In this document: piece by piece, positions 8,055-17,246 of the stretch
How positions within the stretch are numbered: position 1 is the first letter of the stretch
Layout: each line of letters starts with the position of its first letter
DNA from: Nitrosovibrio tenuis
Lineage (GTDB): Bacteria > Pseudomonadota > Gammaproteobacteria > Burkholderiales > Nitrosomonadaceae
Direction: 5' to 3'
Assembly (NCBI RefSeq): GCF_900109785.1
Contig: NZ_FOBH01000014.1
Span: forward strand, 1 to 50,966
Length of the DNA: 50,966 nucleotides
The notes under the pieces: model-generated
Database searches by the model: none
What the model was told of the DNA's origin: nothing
Seen by the model: the letters and a program-made list of their open reading frames with translations, nothing else
Made by a program: the position numbers and the translations under genes

Positions 8055-8404
8055 TTCCTATTTTTCTCCTATAAAATAAGCTGTTTTCCTGTTGGAAAAC
8101 AAGATCAACCATTGCGACATGCTGTATCTCCCATAAATATTACTTCCAGAAGAGAGCGCAGCATTGCAATGACAAGCATTTATCGTGCCAAGCTTGGAAC
8201 AGCTAAATATTCTCTGCAATAACAAGGAGTTATTAAGGAACAGGTGGAGTCATGCACATAGCAGATGTGGCTCTCAACTCATCAGTAATTTACTCATCTA
8301 AATATAAGCAGTTGATTAGAATAATTTATTTCTGTCGTGAAATCGCAACAATCTCATTGGAAGTATCCCCAAGCATTTATCCTGCATGAGCCACAGCGAT
8401 AACA
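8055..8404. other. Gene-free spacer
   Basis: It holds the 5' region of the PEP-CTERM gene and the 3' end of the chromate transporter gene. No RNA gene, repeat or relic was recognised. Confidence 0.5.
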
Positions 8405-9733
8405 TTAAGCGAGCAGCCGCCATGTCATGCCAAGGATGCCGCAAGAGATAATGACCGGAATCATGCCAACGTTGAATCGGAATATGACAATAATCGACGC
8501 CATCACAAGCCCGATGGAGAACGAATCAATATCTCCATTCAAACCGCGCGGCCAGAATACGTGATAAGCAAAGAACAGGGCGAGGTTAAAGATGACACCC
8601 ACCACGGCAGCGGTTATCGCTTTTAATGGCACAGTGAACGCAAGTTTGCCATGCGTGGTTTCCACGAATGGTCCGCCCATAAAAATGAAGATGAAGCTTG
8701 GCAGGAAGGTAAAAAAAGTAACGATGGCCGCCCCGGCCAAAGCTGAAATGAACTTGGCCTCCACCCCAAATACCTGTGTTACCCATCCTCCGACAAAACC
8801 CACGAAAGTGACCACCATGATCAATGGACCGGGGGTTGTCTCGCCCAGCGCCAGGCCATCGATCATTTGCGCGGGTGTAAGCCAGAGATAATGCTCTACC
8901 GCCCCCTGATAAACATAGGGCAGGACCGCATAAGCACCGCCGAACGTCAGTAGCGCGGCTTTTGTAAAAAACCAGCCCATTTGGGTAAAAGTGCCATCCC
9001 ATCCGTAAAGACCGAATAGGATTCCCATCGCAGAGAGCCACATAAGCAGCCCTGCAGCGGCCACTTGCGATAACCTTGTCCAGCTAAACAAGGCATGAGA
9101 GGGCACGGGAGTGAAATCTCCAAGTAGAGCGCCTCCGGACTGTCCATCGGCAGTTGCATGCGCCTCGTCCGTCCTAAAATAATGGGGCGCGACGCGACTG
9201 CCGGAATATCCGATCAGGCCGGCTGCCAGAATGATGAGCGGAAAGGGGATATGCAAGACAGCCACAGCGAGGAAGGCGGCTGCTGAAATCGCCCAGAGCG
9301 CCCTGTTTTTTAGTGTCCTGGACCCGATACGATATGCGGCAAACAGCACGATGGCGACAATTGCCGGTTTTATGCCATACAGTAACCCGGCTACCGCCGG
9401 GACATTGCCGTATGTCAAATATATCCACGTCAGCCCCACCAGGATGAAAAAGGACGGCAGTACGAATAGGCCGCCAGCAATAAGCCCGCCATAGGTACGG
9501 TGCATGAGCCAGCCGATATAAGTTGCCAACTGCTGAGCTTCCGGGCCTGGCAACACCATGCAGAAATTGAGCGCATGAAGAAAGCGCTTTTCAGAAATCC
9601 AGCGCTTTTGCTCAACCAGATCGCGATGCATGATGGCGATCTGGCCGGCAGGCCCGCCAAAACTAATAAAACCCAGCTTTAACCAGTAGAGGGAAGCTTG
9701 CCAAAGCGTGACAGGTAGAGGTTGAATTTCCAT
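8405..9733 (-). CDS. chrA: Chromate transporter, two-domain ChrA
   Basis: A 442-residue inner-membrane protein with two homologous CHR domains. The first starts LKLGFISFGGPAGQIA and continues with LPGPEAQQLATYIGW; the second repeats the pattern as FTKAALLTFGGAYAVLPY and LGETTPGPLIM. Ten or more hydrophobic helices are visible, with a polar linker near residue 200. Long bidomain ChrA proteins export chromate driven by the proton gradient, with sulfate-like substrates possible. The ATG at 9733 gives the usual short cytoplasmic N-terminus. No chrB regulator or sulfur gene is adjacent, so specificity is by family only. Confidence 0.9.
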   Translation of the reverse strand: MEIQPLPVTLWQASLYWLKLGFISFGGPAGQIAIMHRDLVEQKRWISEKRFLHALNFCMVLPGPEAQQLATYIGWLMHRTYGGLIAGGLFVLPSFFILVGLTWIYLTYGNVPAVAGLLYGIKPAIVAIVLFAAYRIGSRTLKNRALWAISAAAFLAVAVLHIPFPLIILAAGLIGYSGSRVAPHYFRTDEAHATADGQSGGALLGDFTPVPSHALFSWTRLSQVAAAGLLMWLSAMGILFGLYGWDGTFTQMGWFFTKAALLTFGGAYAVLPYVYQGAVEHYLWLTPAQMIDGLALGETTPGPLIMVVTFVGFVGGWVTQVFGVEAKFISALAGAAIVTFFTFLPSFIFIFMGGPFVETTHGKLAFTVPLKAITAAVVGVIFNLALFFAYHVFWPRGLNGDIDSFSIGLVMASIIVIFRFNVGMIPVIISCGILGMTWRLLA

Positions 9734-9812
9734 AAGCTAGCGGCTGACGGATATTGCCGCTATTTTTATGTGGATAAGGTGGAACGCTGGCTATTATTTC
9801 GTTCGCTTATTA

Positions 9813-9860
9813 TTGCTTTTCGGCAACCGCTAAAATATAATGCGAATGGTTCTCATTCAC
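9813..9860 (+). promoter_or_regulatory. Sigma-70 promoter overlapped by a Fur box
   Basis: TTGCTT (9813-9818), 17 bp, TATAAT (9836-9841) is followed at once by GCGAATGGTTCTCATTC. AATGCGAATGGTTCTCATT fits the Fur consensus (GATAATGATAATCATTATC) in most positions and overlaps the -10. The same arrangement occurs before the second TonB receptor (26009-26054). Iron-replete Fur repression is expected. The transcript would have a leader of about 265 nt. Confidence 0.75.
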
Positions 9861-10004
9861 TACACTAAAAAGTTATATACCCGTTGACCTGTTTCGGCAT
9901 CTCAAACAGTTTGTTACTTGTTACCAGAATGAGGATGACCGGCCCATCTAAAAAATAAGAAAAAACTATATGGTCATCTGAAAACCCTGTAATTGTATCG
10001 CTTA

Positions 10005-10100
10005 TTTTATCCCTTGCCGCTGAGTTTCCTTATATCAGCGGTTCATTAGCCCGCCAGCCCCCCTTGGGCAAGCCAGCCAGTTTTCATTCTGTCTTGTCAG
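10005..10100 (+). promoter_or_regulatory. Conserved structured 5' leader of TonB receptor gene, copy 1
   Basis: It is similar to 26188-26287 in sequence and in pairing. CTTGCC (10013-10018) can pair with GGCAAG (10067-10072), enclosing the hairpin GCTGA/TCAGC (10019-10023 with 10035-10039). Then come AAGCCAGCC, a TTTT run and CTTGTCAG. Copy 2 keeps the pairing with altered flanking bases. No named riboswitch fits. Its place, late in a 265-nt leader, suggests post-transcriptional control of receptor synthesis. Confidence 0.5.
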
Positions 10101-10113
10101 AGGAACATGGGTT

Positions 10114-12603
10114 ATGAAACTCAATAGAAACACGTACGCAGCCACTCAAGCCAAGCGCAAACGTCGTCGTAATTTATCCAATACAGCATTGCACGCAACA
10201 CTGATCTGCTTGGGATTAAGTACTGCTTTTGCTCCCCCTCGTAGTGTTGCTGCCGAGTCAAATCTCTCTGCCGGGAAGGCTGTTCAGGCGTACGACATCT
10301 CTGCAAGGGATCTGGAAGAGGCACTCAATCTTTTTGCGACTCGGGCGGGCATTGATCTCTCCTTCGATGCTGAGGAGGTCAAAGGAAAGATAGCGCAAGC
10401 ATTAAAAGGCCATTTCACTGTTCAGGCCGGGTTAAATAAGTTATTGGCGGGAAGCGGGCTGGAAGCCATACCGCAGGCTAACGGATACATCGTGAAGAAA
10501 TCCGCTGTTGTAGCGGCTGATAGCGCAAGTGTTACGGCGGGCGATCCACCCGCCATGCTGACCCCAATAAAAGTATCCGCGAGCAGCGTAACTGGCCCGA
10601 CAGATGGATATATGGCCACGAAAAGTTTCAGTGCGACCAGGACCGATACCCCCCTACGTGACGTACCGCAATCCATAACCGTTGTGACGCAGGATCTGAT
10701 CAAAGATCAGACCATGCAGAATATGGGGGATGTGGTGCGTTATGTGCCCGGGGTGGGCGTTTCGCAGGGGGAGGGCAATCGCGATGCGGTGATTTTCCGC
10801 GGTAACAATTCAACGGGAGATTTCTTTGTCGATGGGCTGCGCGATGACGCCCAGTATTTTCGCGACCTCTATAATATAGACCGGGTTGAAGTCCTGAAGG
10901 GCTCTAACGGCATGATTTTCGGCCGGGGCGGCGCGGGCGGCGTGATCAATCGGGTGACCAAGGAAGCCGGCTGGACACCCGTAAATGAAGTTTCGGCACA
11001 GTATGGGTCTTTCAGCCATAAGCGAATAGCGGTTGACGTCGGCCGGGCCATAAACGAAGTGGCCGCTTTTCGCCTCAATGCCATGTATGAACATTCCAAC
11101 AGCTTCCGTAACGGTGTGGAGCTGGAGCGAGGCGGTGTCAATCCTACCCTAACCATCAAGCCCACCGCTCAGACCAAGATTGTTTTAAGCGGCGAGTATT
11201 TTACCGACAACCGCACGGCGGACCGGGGGATACCTTCTTTTGGAACCAGGGCAGGTGTCGTGGGGTCGGGCCGCCCCGCCGATATCGACCGGTCAACATT
11301 TTTCGGCAATGCGCCAAATAGCCCGACACATGTTGACGTCTGGGCGCTGAATTCGCTTATTCAGCATACGTTCGACAACAATCTTACCTTCCGCAATCGC
11401 ACTCGCTACGCCAACTACGATAAGTTCTACCAGAACATATTTGCCAACGGGATGGCCACGGCCCAGGATGCTTCCGGAACAGTAAATATTCAAGCCTATA
11501 ACAATGCGACCCAGCGGGACAATATTTTCAACCAGACAGACTTTTTGTACACCTTGAACACGTGGGGCATAAAGCATGAGTTCATGACGGGCGTGGAATA
11601 TGGCCGCCAGGTTACAGACAATTTCCGTGATACCGGCTTTTTCAACAATACCGCCACCAGCGTGGACGTGCCTTTCTTTAATCCCACTACCCTGGTTCCG
11701 GTCACCTTCCGGCAGAATGCAACCGATGCCAATAACCATGGTGTCGTTGAAGTAGTGGGACTATACGCACAGGATCAGATTACGCTCCTTCCCCAGGTCA
11801 AAGCCGTTTTAGGCTTACGCTACGATAACTTCGACGTGAATTTCGTCAACAACCGTAACGGGCAACGATTCCATACCAATGACGGATTGGTCTCGCCACG
11901 TGTAGGATTGATCTATAAACCCATCGAACCGGTTTCGATTTACGGAAACTACAGCTTGGCCTACGTGCCGCGCGCGGGCGATCAGCTTAGTTCGTTATCC
12001 CTAACTAATGCCGCGCTTAAACCGGAAAGCTTTATGAATCTGGAACTCGGCGCCAAGTGGGATATCCGACCTGATCTCTCACTTTCCGCGGCGCTGTATC
12101 AACTGGATCGCAGCAATGTTATCGCGCCCGTTCCCAACGATCCCACCCGAACCATGCTGGTCGACGGCCAGCGTGTCAGAGGCGCCGAAATCGGTTTGAT
12201 GGGGCGCATCACCCCGCAATGGAGCGTCATGGGGGGATATGCGTATACGGATGCCGAAATTACTCGCGCAATAACCGGGGCGAATGCTGGTGCGGTCGTG
12301 GCGCAAGTCCCCAAGCATACTGTGTCCATGTGGAATCGCTATGACCTTACTCCCTTTTTGGGATTGGGCCTGGGTGTCGTGCATCGCAGCAGCATGTACG
12401 CTGCGCTCGACAATACTGTGCTCCTGCCGGGCTTTACACGGATGGATGCGGCAATGTTCGTCAGGCTCAACAAGGTCTTGCGCGTGCAGGCGAATATCGA
12501 AAATATAGCCAACGTTGATTACATTGCCTCCGCGAACAATAACAATAACATTCTGCCAGGCGCACCCCGCATTTTCCGGTTGACGGTAGTAGCTAACTTT
12601 TAA
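10114..12603 (+). CDS. TonB-dependent siderophore receptor with STN domain
   Basis: An 829-residue outer-membrane receptor. Residues 1-47 are a basic signal peptide. An STN domain (about 58-110, YDISARDLEEALNLFA) follows, which in FecA-type receptors talks to a FecR anti-sigma factor. The plug (about 165-280) carries LRDVPQSITVVTQDLIKDQ, RYVPGVG and VLKGSNGMIFGRGGAGG; the rest is a 22-strand barrel ending in F. The plug pattern is that of catecholate/ferrichrome-type siderophore receptors. The ATG at 10114 has AGGA nine bases upstream; the ATG at 10107 starts only a six-codon frame. Fur box, promoter and conserved leader lie upstream. No fecI/fecR pair is in the window. A frameshifted paralogue lies at 26289. 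Confidence 0.92.
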   Translation: MKLNRNTYAATQAKRKRRRNLSNTALHATLICLGLSTAFAPPRSVAAESNLSAGKAVQAYDISARDLEEALNLFATRAGIDLSFDAEEVKGKIAQALKGHFTVQAGLNKLLAGSGLEAIPQANGYIVKKSAVVAADSASVTAGDPPAMLTPIKVSASSVTGPTDGYMATKSFSATRTDTPLRDVPQSITVVTQDLIKDQTMQNMGDVVRYVPGVGVSQGEGNRDAVIFRGNNSTGDFFVDGLRDDAQYFRDLYNIDRVEVLKGSNGMIFGRGGAGGVINRVTKEAGWTPVNEVSAQYGSFSHKRIAVDVGRAINEVAAFRLNAMYEHSNSFRNGVELERGGVNPTLTIKPTAQTKIVLSGEYFTDNRTADRGIPSFGTRAGVVGSGRPADIDRSTFFGNAPNSPTHVDVWALNSLIQHTFDNNLTFRNRTRYANYDKFYQNIFANGMATAQDASGTVNIQAYNNATQRDNIFNQTDFLYTLNTWGIKHEFMTGVEYGRQVTDNFRDTGFFNNTATSVDVPFFNPTTLVPVTFRQNATDANNHGVVEVVGLYAQDQITLLPQVKAVLGLRYDNFDVNFVNNRNGQRFHTNDGLVSPRVGLIYKPIEPVSIYGNYSLAYVPRAGDQLSSLSLTNAALKPESFMNLELGAKWDIRPDLSLSAALYQLDRSNVIAPVPNDPTRTMLVDGQRVRGAEIGLMGRITPQWSVMGGYAYTDAEITRAITGANAGAVVAQVPKHTVSMWNRYDLTPFLGLGLGVVHRSSMYAALDNTVLLPGFTRMDAAMFVRLNKVLRVQANIENIANVDYIASANNNNNILPGAPRIFRLTVVANF

Positions 12604-12624
12604 CCGGGGGGTGGTCTCAGCAGT

Positions 12625-14544
12625 CTAAAAGAAATAATTGACTGAGAAAATTCCTTCGTTGTTATGATCGTAGCGATTCAATTCCAGTCGCATATCAAGA
12701 TCCTGAGATAGGGCATAGCGGGTTATAAAATGAGAAGTGAAAAAACGCTTACTTTCACCCACGACAAAAACCTGGTAACTGCCGGCAAGTTTGATTCTTA
12801 AATTTTCAGTTATATCGTAGTACGCGCCGACTTCAGCATCGCCACCCACACGAGAATATTGTTTTAAGTCACCGGAAAACTCTGCTTTTAGATCAACAAA
12901 GGAATATAACAGCAAGGGTGAAAAAAAATCCGGCCGATAGGAAATACCTCTCCCATACGTGGCTTTGAAGGAATTGCAATAGTTACAGTTGCGATCTCTA
13001 AGCGTGTCGATCCCCACGTCTACACGCCAGGAAGATTTGGCGAATAAGGAATCGTAGGGATTGAGCGACGTGATCGAGAGGAGCTTTGCCTGATCCAACC
13101 TTACTCGCTGGGACTCCAAGTAGTAGCGGAGCTTGAAGTCCATAAAAATGATTTCCGAGTTTTTATCATATCCAACATCTCTGGCCATTAGATCGTGGTA
13201 AGCCGGGCGATAAGCAAATTCCAGGAAAGGCTCACGGGCATTATGTCCTATCCCTAAAAGAAAGCGGTCGGTACCGTGACCATGCTCCGGACGGCTCGAA
13301 AAGCGCGTGATGCCTCCTAGCCCATCATCGTCAGCTTGCAGGCGGCTTCGCGCTAACAAAACAGAACGCGGAATTTTTATTTCTTTATCGCTCGTTTCCT
13401 GCATGCTTTGATACTGTGAATAGTCCATATAAGCATTCAACACAAGTGCTTGTGATCGGGTGGAAAGACCTCTGAAGGTATTGCTTTCCAGTGAGAGTTC
13501 CCCTTTAACCATACTTTGTAGTAACCGCTTCTCATCATCAACCATCTTAAGTCGCTTATGATTCATCTGGCTGAGCACTGCGGGTCGGTACACGGCCTCC
13601 TTTACCAGCCCTTCCTGCGCCATTACGATTTTTACCGTATCAGTCGGGATCACGCTGAAAAAAAATGAGTCTTTTAATCGCAGATTCGGATTGGCAACCT
13701 CCAACAGGGAAAGCACATGGTATGAGCAATTTTCCTGAAAATAATAATAATCAAAATATGTTCCGCCTAATTCCCATAAGTGCAGAACCATCGTGTTCAA
13801 CTGATCTTCGGTAAATTTGAGCTCATACTCCCAAAGATCCCGGCTTTCCCAATTGTTGTATTCCTGCACCTTGGTGTAATAAGGAAAAATTGCGAAGCGG
13901 CCCTGGAACGAGCCTATTAAACCCTTCAACGCATATAGAAACGCATTGTCTGTATCTGGAACCGCAGCATAGTTTGCTCCGTAGTTCATTAAATTATTGC
14001 CACTCCCCGCTCTCCGGCTATCAATGCGTAGCAGAGTATGCCCAAACATGGAGGCAGGATTGTTCATGAAATAAGATGCAAATACTAATGTTGCCCCGAC
14101 TGGATCTAATGTTTTTACCCAGCGGTCGAGTCGATCACAGGCTTGGATTTCCAGACGGTGGAGGTCGAATGCTAATTGCTGATTCAACCATTTGAATCGG
14201 GCGGGAAAGTTACACTGCGGATGCTCTTTGCCTTCTTTAATCTCGGATAGTGGAACAAAGAAGCTGGTGAGGGTCGCTAGTAGCTCTGCTTCTGGATCAG
14301 TTTTCCCTTGCGGGGAATTGAAAAACTCCATTCCATCGGCTTCACTGATCGTGCCACCGAAGGGTTTCTTGTCGTACTTTAAAAGGAGGTGCCAGACACG
14401 TTCACGGCCCAGGTTTTTTTGCTTGGCTTGCTGTTGCAATTCAGCCAGATAATCAGCAGCGGCTTTATTAGGTTGGGAATGAGCAACTACGGGAAATAAG
14501 CAAAAACAGAAAAGTAACCCAGCTACAAGACAAACAGGCTGCAC
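12625..14544 (-). CDS. DUF4105 (Lnb-type) periplasmic/outer-membrane protein
   Basis: A 639-residue exported protein beginning with a signal peptide (MQPVCLVAGLLFCFCLFPVV to about residue 23). The DUF4105 core includes FASYFMNNPASMFGHTLLRI, NYGANYAAV and YYFQENCSYHVLSLLE, with the conserved His and Cys that suggest an NlpC/P60-like thiol site. The C-terminal third alternates hydrophobic and aromatic residues and ends in F, so it may insert in the outer membrane as a barrel. The start is GTG, as no ATG precedes the signal peptide. The gene is convergent with the TonB receptor (21-bp gap). Its biochemical function is unknown. Confidence 0.8.
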   Translation of the reverse strand: MQPVCLVAGLLFCFCLFPVVAHSQPNKAAADYLAELQQQAKQKNLGRERVWHLLLKYDKKPFGGTISEADGMEFFNSPQGKTDPEAELLATLTSFFVPLSEIKEGKEHPQCNFPARFKWLNQQLAFDLHRLEIQACDRLDRWVKTLDPVGATLVFASYFMNNPASMFGHTLLRIDSRRAGSGNNLMNYGANYAAVPDTDNAFLYALKGLIGSFQGRFAIFPYYTKVQEYNNWESRDLWEYELKFTEDQLNTMVLHLWELGGTYFDYYYFQENCSYHVLSLLEVANPNLRLKDSFFFSVIPTDTVKIVMAQEGLVKEAVYRPAVLSQMNHKRLKMVDDEKRLLQSMVKGELSLESNTFRGLSTRSQALVLNAYMDYSQYQSMQETSDKEIKIPRSVLLARSRLQADDDGLGGITRFSSRPEHGHGTDRFLLGIGHNAREPFLEFAYRPAYHDLMARDVGYDKNSEIIFMDFKLRYYLESQRVRLDQAKLLSITSLNPYDSLFAKSSWRVDVGIDTLRDRNCNYCNSFKATYGRGISYRPDFFSPLLLYSFVDLKAEFSGDLKQYSRVGGDAEVGAYYDITENLRIKLAGSYQVFVVGESKRFFTSHFITRYALSQDLDMRLELNRYDHNNEGIFSVNYFF

Positions 14545-14575
14545 AAAGGAACCATAGGTGTGATAACAAGATTGA

Positions 14576-14606
14576 AACGGATACAGGCTTTCGCCTATAT
14601 CCGTTT
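14576..14606 (-). terminator. Hairpin terminator between DUF3015 and DUF4105 genes
   Basis: AACGGATACAGGC and GCCTATATCCGTT pair over 13 positions with one mismatch and a TTTC loop; on the minus strand TTTCAATC follows. It lies 12 bp after the DUF3015 stop and so should limit read-through into the DUF4105 gene. Confidence 0.6.
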
Positions 14607-14617
14607 ACCGTTTCTTC

Positions 14618-15127
14618 TTAATTCAGTGCGGATAAATTGATATTACAAGATTTTGCAAGCTTGGGATGACGAGTTAATTGATTTTCAAGCTGACTCAGTA
14701 ATTCAGTTGAAGTTGTTTGATCGTTCGCTACTAAACTGTCAAATTTCTCCTGAACCATTGCGCCAAATTCTTGATGGCTTCCTGCGGGGCACTGATATAA
14801 GCTGGCCAGGGTGTACAGATTTTCACCTTTACCTTGCGCCATTTCTTTAATCAAACTGGTGTAATTCTCTTGCGCAAATACTTCACGTTCCTTACTTATC
14901 TTCACCAATCCATGGTCGCCACAATTTGAAGTCCCGAATGTAATTCCCAAAGTCTGAGACCCCAATGTTGCGTTGGTTGTTGAAGCAAAGATCTGCTCTG
15001 CACCGGGCTTTGATCCTATAACCATGGAACCCAGTCCACACCCTGCTGCACCATAACCAGCGGCAAAAACAGAAACAGGAAGTAAAAATAGAGAAGCTGC
15101 TACTGCAATCCGACTATATCGTCCCAT
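14618..15127 (-). CDS. DUF3015 family exported protein
   Basis: A 169-residue protein with a signal peptide cleaved near FAAG and the DUF3015 pattern: YGAAGCGLGSMVIG, QIFASTTNATLGSQTLGITFGTSNC, then a mostly helical second half with paired cysteines (C113 in LYQCPAG, C160 near the end). The four or five cysteines suggest periplasmic disulfides. The family's function is not known. It lies upstream of the DUF4105 gene, separated by a hairpin, so co-transcription is doubtful. Confidence 0.85.
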   Translation of the reverse strand: MGRYSRIAVAASLFLLPVSVFAAGYGAAGCGLGSMVIGSKPGAEQIFASTTNATLGSQTLGITFGTSNCGDHGLVKISKEREVFAQENYTSLIKEMAQGKGENLYTLASLYQCPAGSHQEFGAMVQEKFDSLVANDQTTSTELLSQLENQLTRHPKLAKSCNINLSALN

Positions 15128-15573
15128 AATCTCGCTCCATAAGAGGTTGTTATCGCTTCAAATCAAGATCAACGATCCAATAACTCAACGACAGTTTTAA
15201 AGCGTCAAATTTTTAGCTAAGACGGCAGTAAAATGTTCCACGAAAAATAAATAGCCTTCTCCGCTGGAACAAAACTGAATGTACTGAACGCCTCTCAGGT
15301 TGTCAAATATTATATTTATATCTTGGAGTTGCCGCTATTAAGCCGGACAGGATGCGGATAGTAATTGGCTGCGGAGCCAATCAGGCGCGGGGTTGGCGGC
15401 GGGCGGAAGGCCTTTTCGGCGACTCGGAGCTAGCGCAGCGGACTTCCGGGCTTGTGGCTGCGATGGCGAGCGGGTTGGGCGCGGGCGACCGACGAATAGA
15501 GGAACGGATGGAGGTGATCGTTTTTTTAGGGAATTGCTGCGCTAAACTTTGCTTACCCATTTTGGGTAATAGC
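15128..15573. other. Gene-free spacer
   Basis: The left 220 bp is AT-rich and probably carries the DUF3015 promoter. The right part (15350-15520) is GC-rich with one rightward frame (15352-15684) that runs antisense into the peptidase gene and matches nothing known, so I do not call it. Confidence 0.45.
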
Positions 15574-16602
15574 TCATGCGAAAATGCTCACCCGCGCAAT
15601 GCCGTCGCTGCCGATGGTGCCGCGGAACATGCCTCGGGTGTTGAAGCGCATTGCATAGTTGCCTTTTGCATCCAGCACGATTAAACCGCCACCACCGCCG
15701 ATCGCGGCGATTTCCGCCAGCGTATTATCCGCCGCATCGGTGGTCGGAATGTGCTGCAACCGTACCTGTGCCGCCGTGTTGAACGCGGCACAGGTACGGA
15801 TGAACATTTCTCCAGTGCCGGTGGCGGATACCGCGACCGAGCGGTTGTCCGCGTAAGTCCCGGCGCCAATGATGGGCGAATCGCCCACACGCCCGAAGCG
15901 CTTGTTCGTAAGCCCGCCAGTTGAGGTGCCGGCGGCAAGGGTGCCGTGACGATCGAGCGCCACGGCACCCACCGTTCCGTGCTTTTCATCCGTCTTTTCG
16001 TCCGTCTTTTCGTCCATCTTCTCATCCATCTTTTTACCCATTTCGGGCTGGGATGTATCGGGATCAACGTCATGATCGAGTAACACGCGTTCTTGAGCAA
16101 TGGCCTTTTGCAACTGATTCCAGCGGTATTGGGTATAAAAATAGGACGGATCGACGATCTCCAGACCCTGCTCAGCGGCGAAGGCTTCAGCACCTTGGCC
16201 CATCAGCATCACATGCGGGCTTTGCATCATCACGGCGTACGCGGCGCGGATGGGGTTGCGTATCGTTGTCACCGCGGCAACGGAACCCGCCATGAGCCTG
16301 GAGCCATCCATGATGGATGCATCCAGTTCGATACGGCCAGCATTGCTGAACACAGCGCCCTTGCCAGCATTGAATAACGGTGAATCCTCCATTACTACGA
16401 TGGCTGCAATCACCGCATCAATGCTGCTGCCGCCCATTGCAAGCACTGCATAGCCAGCGGTCAGCGATTCTGAAAGTACCTGTGTAACAGCCTGCTCGCG
16501 TTCCCCTTTGAGCTTGCTGCGCTTGATTGTACCGGCGCCACCATGAATCACCAGCCGGATGGGTGAGGCATCCAGCCTAGCTGTGTTTTTTTGTACTGTC
16601 AC
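15574..16602 (-). CDS. iaaA: Isoaspartyl peptidase / L-asparaginase (plant-type, IaaA-like)
   Basis: A 342-residue N-terminal-nucleophile hydrolase made as a precursor that cleaves itself before a threonine. VIHGGAGTI, NAGKGAVFSNAGRIELDASIMDG and, after cleavage, TVGAVALDRHGTLAAGTSTGG with RVGDSPIIGAGTYA are the family motifs. The nucleophile is T210 in KHGTVGAV. The linker just before it holds five DEKM/DEKT units (residues about 191-207), encoded by an imperfect 12-bp repeat; homologues have a flexible linker there. It removes isoaspartyl residues from peptides and hydrolyses asparagine. The start is GTG, with only a weak ribosome-binding site. It is monocistronic. Confidence 0.9.
   Translation of the reverse strand: MTVQKNTARLDASPIRLVIHGGAGTIKRSKLKGEREQAVTQVLSESLTAGYAVLAMGGSSIDAVIAAIVVMEDSPLFNAGKGAVFSNAGRIELDASIMDGSRLMAGSVAAVTTIRNPIRAAYAVMMQSPHVMLMGQGAEAFAAEQGLEIVDPSYFYTQYRWNQLQKAIAQERVLLDHDVDPDTSQPEMGKKMDEKMDEKTDEKTDEKHGTVGAVALDRHGTLAAGTSTGGLTNKRFGRVGDSPIIGAGTYADNRSVAVSATGTGEMFIRTCAAFNTAAQVRLQHIPTTDAADNTLAEIAAIGGGGGLIVLDAKGNYAMRFNTRGMFRGTIGSDGIARVSIFA
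15982..16032 (-). repeat. In-frame 12-bp repeat in the self-cleavage linker
   Basis: Four to five near-identical 12-bp units encode DEKM/DEKT within the peptidase precursor, ending two codons before the catalytic threonine. Unit differences are single bases. Copy number changes would lengthen or shorten the linker without breaking the frame. Confidence 0.75.
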
Positions 16603-16704
16603 GTTTACAAACGTAAAGGAAAGTTACCGTCGGAGCTTCTTCGGAAGGGTTGTAAAACTGTTCAAAGTTGGAAATGGTAGCATTGGATGCTTAGAATGAG
16701 CGAA

Positions 16705-16875
16705 GAATAAAATCTCGCGCCGAAACCCAAGAATGTTAATGTTTAGGCATTGCCAATGGGCATTTGAACCCGTTCTCTACGCTCTTCATGAAGGCATTTG
16801 CCGCATGGCCGATGACGTTAATCCTCGGTGTCCGATTTCCTGTACCCGCCATGCAGTTAAACCGGCGCAGGTAAG
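16705..16875 (-). pseudogene. Partial duplicate of the 3' end of the gene at 18632-19723
   Basis: On the minus strand this reads YLRRFNC, a degraded stretch, PRINVIGHAANAFMKSVENG, then a stop. The intact gene has YLLRLQC, then QRIDITGHAAGAFMKSVENG. At DNA level CCGTTCTCTACGCTCTTCAT is identical and similarity continues past the stop codon. Only about 45 codons survive; a frame upstream of them is unrelated. The topoisomerase gene lies between the two copies. Confidence 0.75.
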
Positions 16876-17246
16876 CGTAGCGGCTTCTGCGTGACTGTAA
16901 CCCTTCGGCGCGCAAGTGAAGGCGATAGCCGGCATTCCTGCAGGCGGGCGTAGCCATCTATGCCGTCGCCCGGCAACTGCTCATGTCATCCACCTTGGGT
17001 TCACCGTCCGGCTAGATGGGAAAGGACGTGCTGACAACATGATCGCCAGGGGCGAATGCGGTCACACCTTTCCCCCCGATGACCTTTCCCGCTCCATCCG
17101 ATATGTGAACCCGCGGCACCGCCAATTACGATGAACACTCATCCGACCACCAGGAGTTCGACACACCAAACTTATCATCACATCCACAGACCCGGCGACC
17201 CATCTTGCTGGTATATTCGGCAAACCAATCTGAATAGACCTGATGG
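16876..17246. other. Gene-free spacer upstream of topoisomerase IB
   Basis: No gene, RNA or repeat was recognised. Several short overlapping frames occur on both strands, none with a start signal or family match. Confidence 0.45.

Noticed and set aside
14621-14640. GCACTGAATT at the end of the DUF3015 gene, similar to the shared leader box
   Set aside because: It is the last codons of that gene (GCA CTG AAT TAA on the minus strand) and has no palindrome or downstream exported-protein gene.
15352-15684. Rightward 110-codon frame near the peptidase stop
   Set aside because: It runs antisense into the peptidase gene and has no motif; high GC explains the open frame.
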